Under the pieces are notes generated by a model. It saw only the letters and a list, made by a program, of their open reading frames with translations, was not told the origin of the DNA and did no database searches. This document shows positions 4,772 to 5,163 of a stretch of DNA of 5,163 nt, in pieces. The stretch comes from Oscillospiraceae bacterium (GTDB lineage Bacteria; Bacillota; Clostridia; Oscillospirales; Oscillospiraceae). Every line of letters starts with the position of its first letter. The first letter of the stretch is position 1. The position numbers and the translations under genes were made by a program. The stretch covers positions 1-5,163 of the forward strand of contig JAJPXI010000203.1 of the NCBI GenBank assembly GCA_021205585.1, written 5' to 3'.

Positions 4772-5163
4772 TTATGCGTTCGATTCCCATATTTGCGCCG
4801 AGGACACCGGCTGGGTCAGGAAAAGTTCCTCATAGCGCCCCCGGAGCCGCTCCACGGCCCGCCGGGCCGGTTCTTCCTCTGCGAACAGGCCGAACACCGT
4901 GGGGCCGGTGCCGCTCATGGAGGCCCCCAGGGCGCCGCAGGAGAGCAGCTCGTCCTTGATGTCCCGAATCTCCTGGGCTCTGGGGCCAGTCAGCACGTCC
5001 TCGAACACGTTGTACATCCGCCGGGCCACCCCCTCCAGGTCGCCCTGCTCCAGGGCGGAGAGGATGCCCCCGGTGTCCGGGCGGCAGCGAATCCTCCGGC
5101 AGTCAACGCAGCCGAACAGCTCCGGGGTGGAGATGGAAAAGGGGGGCTTGCACAGCACGATGA
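4772..5163 (-). CDS. ispE: 4-diphosphocytidyl-2-C-methyl-D-erythritol kinase, C-terminal part
   Basis: A GHMP-family kinase of the MEP (non-mevalonate) isoprenoid pathway, which phosphorylates CDP-methylerythritol at the 2-position using ATP. Only the C-terminal 129 residues are in the window; the gene continues past the right edge, so roughly 160 N-terminal residues including the ATP-binding loop are not visible. Recognisable parts are LCKPPFSISTPELF near the edge, RPDTGGILSALEQGDLEGV, a NVFEDVL segment, and the GHMP motif GALGASMSGTGPTVFGLF (coded around 4885-4936) near the active site. The GTG at 5158 is an internal valine codon and not a start. It ends with TAA at 4774-4772, 65 nt before the spoIIR start on the same strand, so read-through into spoIIR is possible. 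No separate terminator is evident in that gap. Confidence 0.93.
   Translation of the reverse strand, partial: IVLCKPPFSISTPELFGCVDCRRIRCRPDTGGILSALEQGDLEGVARRMYNVFEDVLTGPRAQEIRDIKDELLSCGALGASMSGTGPTVFGLFAEEEPARRAVERLRGRYEELFLTQPVSSAQIWESNA

Overview
The window looks like a chromosomal stretch from a GC-rich, endospore-forming member of the Clostridia (Bacillota). Three things point this way. There is a clear spoIIR sporulation gene, a short clostridial-type flavodoxin and a DUF3793 gene, and the coding sequence strongly prefers G or C at third codon positions. The style recalls Oscillospiraceae-type gut anaerobes, but that placement is inference and I could not search it.

Layout. Positions 1-87 are comparatively AT-rich and hold no gene I recognise. 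They end in a strong intrinsic terminator (88-128), followed almost at once by a good sigma-A promoter (131-159) and mutS2 on the + strand (197-2551). Everything after mutS2 is on the - strand and converges on it. Between mutS2 and flavodoxin lies a perfect 19-bp inverted repeat (2593-2643) fused to an 18-codon scrap of an IS630-type transposase (2635-2688), so an insertion sequence has probably decayed there. The - strand then carries, in transcription order from the right edge: the C-terminal part of ispE (4772-5163, cut by the window edge), spoIIR (4017-4706), a 282-nt control region, a DUF3793 gene (3183-3734) and flavodoxin (2692-3114).

How the parts work together. mutS2 appears to be an independent transcription unit. 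The DUF3793 gene has a consensus -35 promoter whose start region carries a TTAG-N6-CTAA palindrome. A second copy sits exactly 42 bp further into a roughly 140-nt leader rich in inverted repeats. This spacing and motif resemble DtxR/IdeR-type metal-repressor boxes. With a flavodoxin gene 68 nt downstream, an iron-responsive DUF3793-flavodoxin unit is a reasonable hypothesis. Flavodoxin also has a possible promoter of its own, with an inverted repeat over its -35.

The most striking feature is between ispE and spoIIR. A sigma-F-like promoter lies inside a nested hairpin (4708-4758) whose 3' half contains the spoIIR Shine-Dalgarno. Read-through RNA from ispE would fold and hide the ribosome site, whereas RNA started at the sigma-F promoter would lack the 5' half and stay open. 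Together with a TTG start, this would restrict SpoIIR to the forespore.
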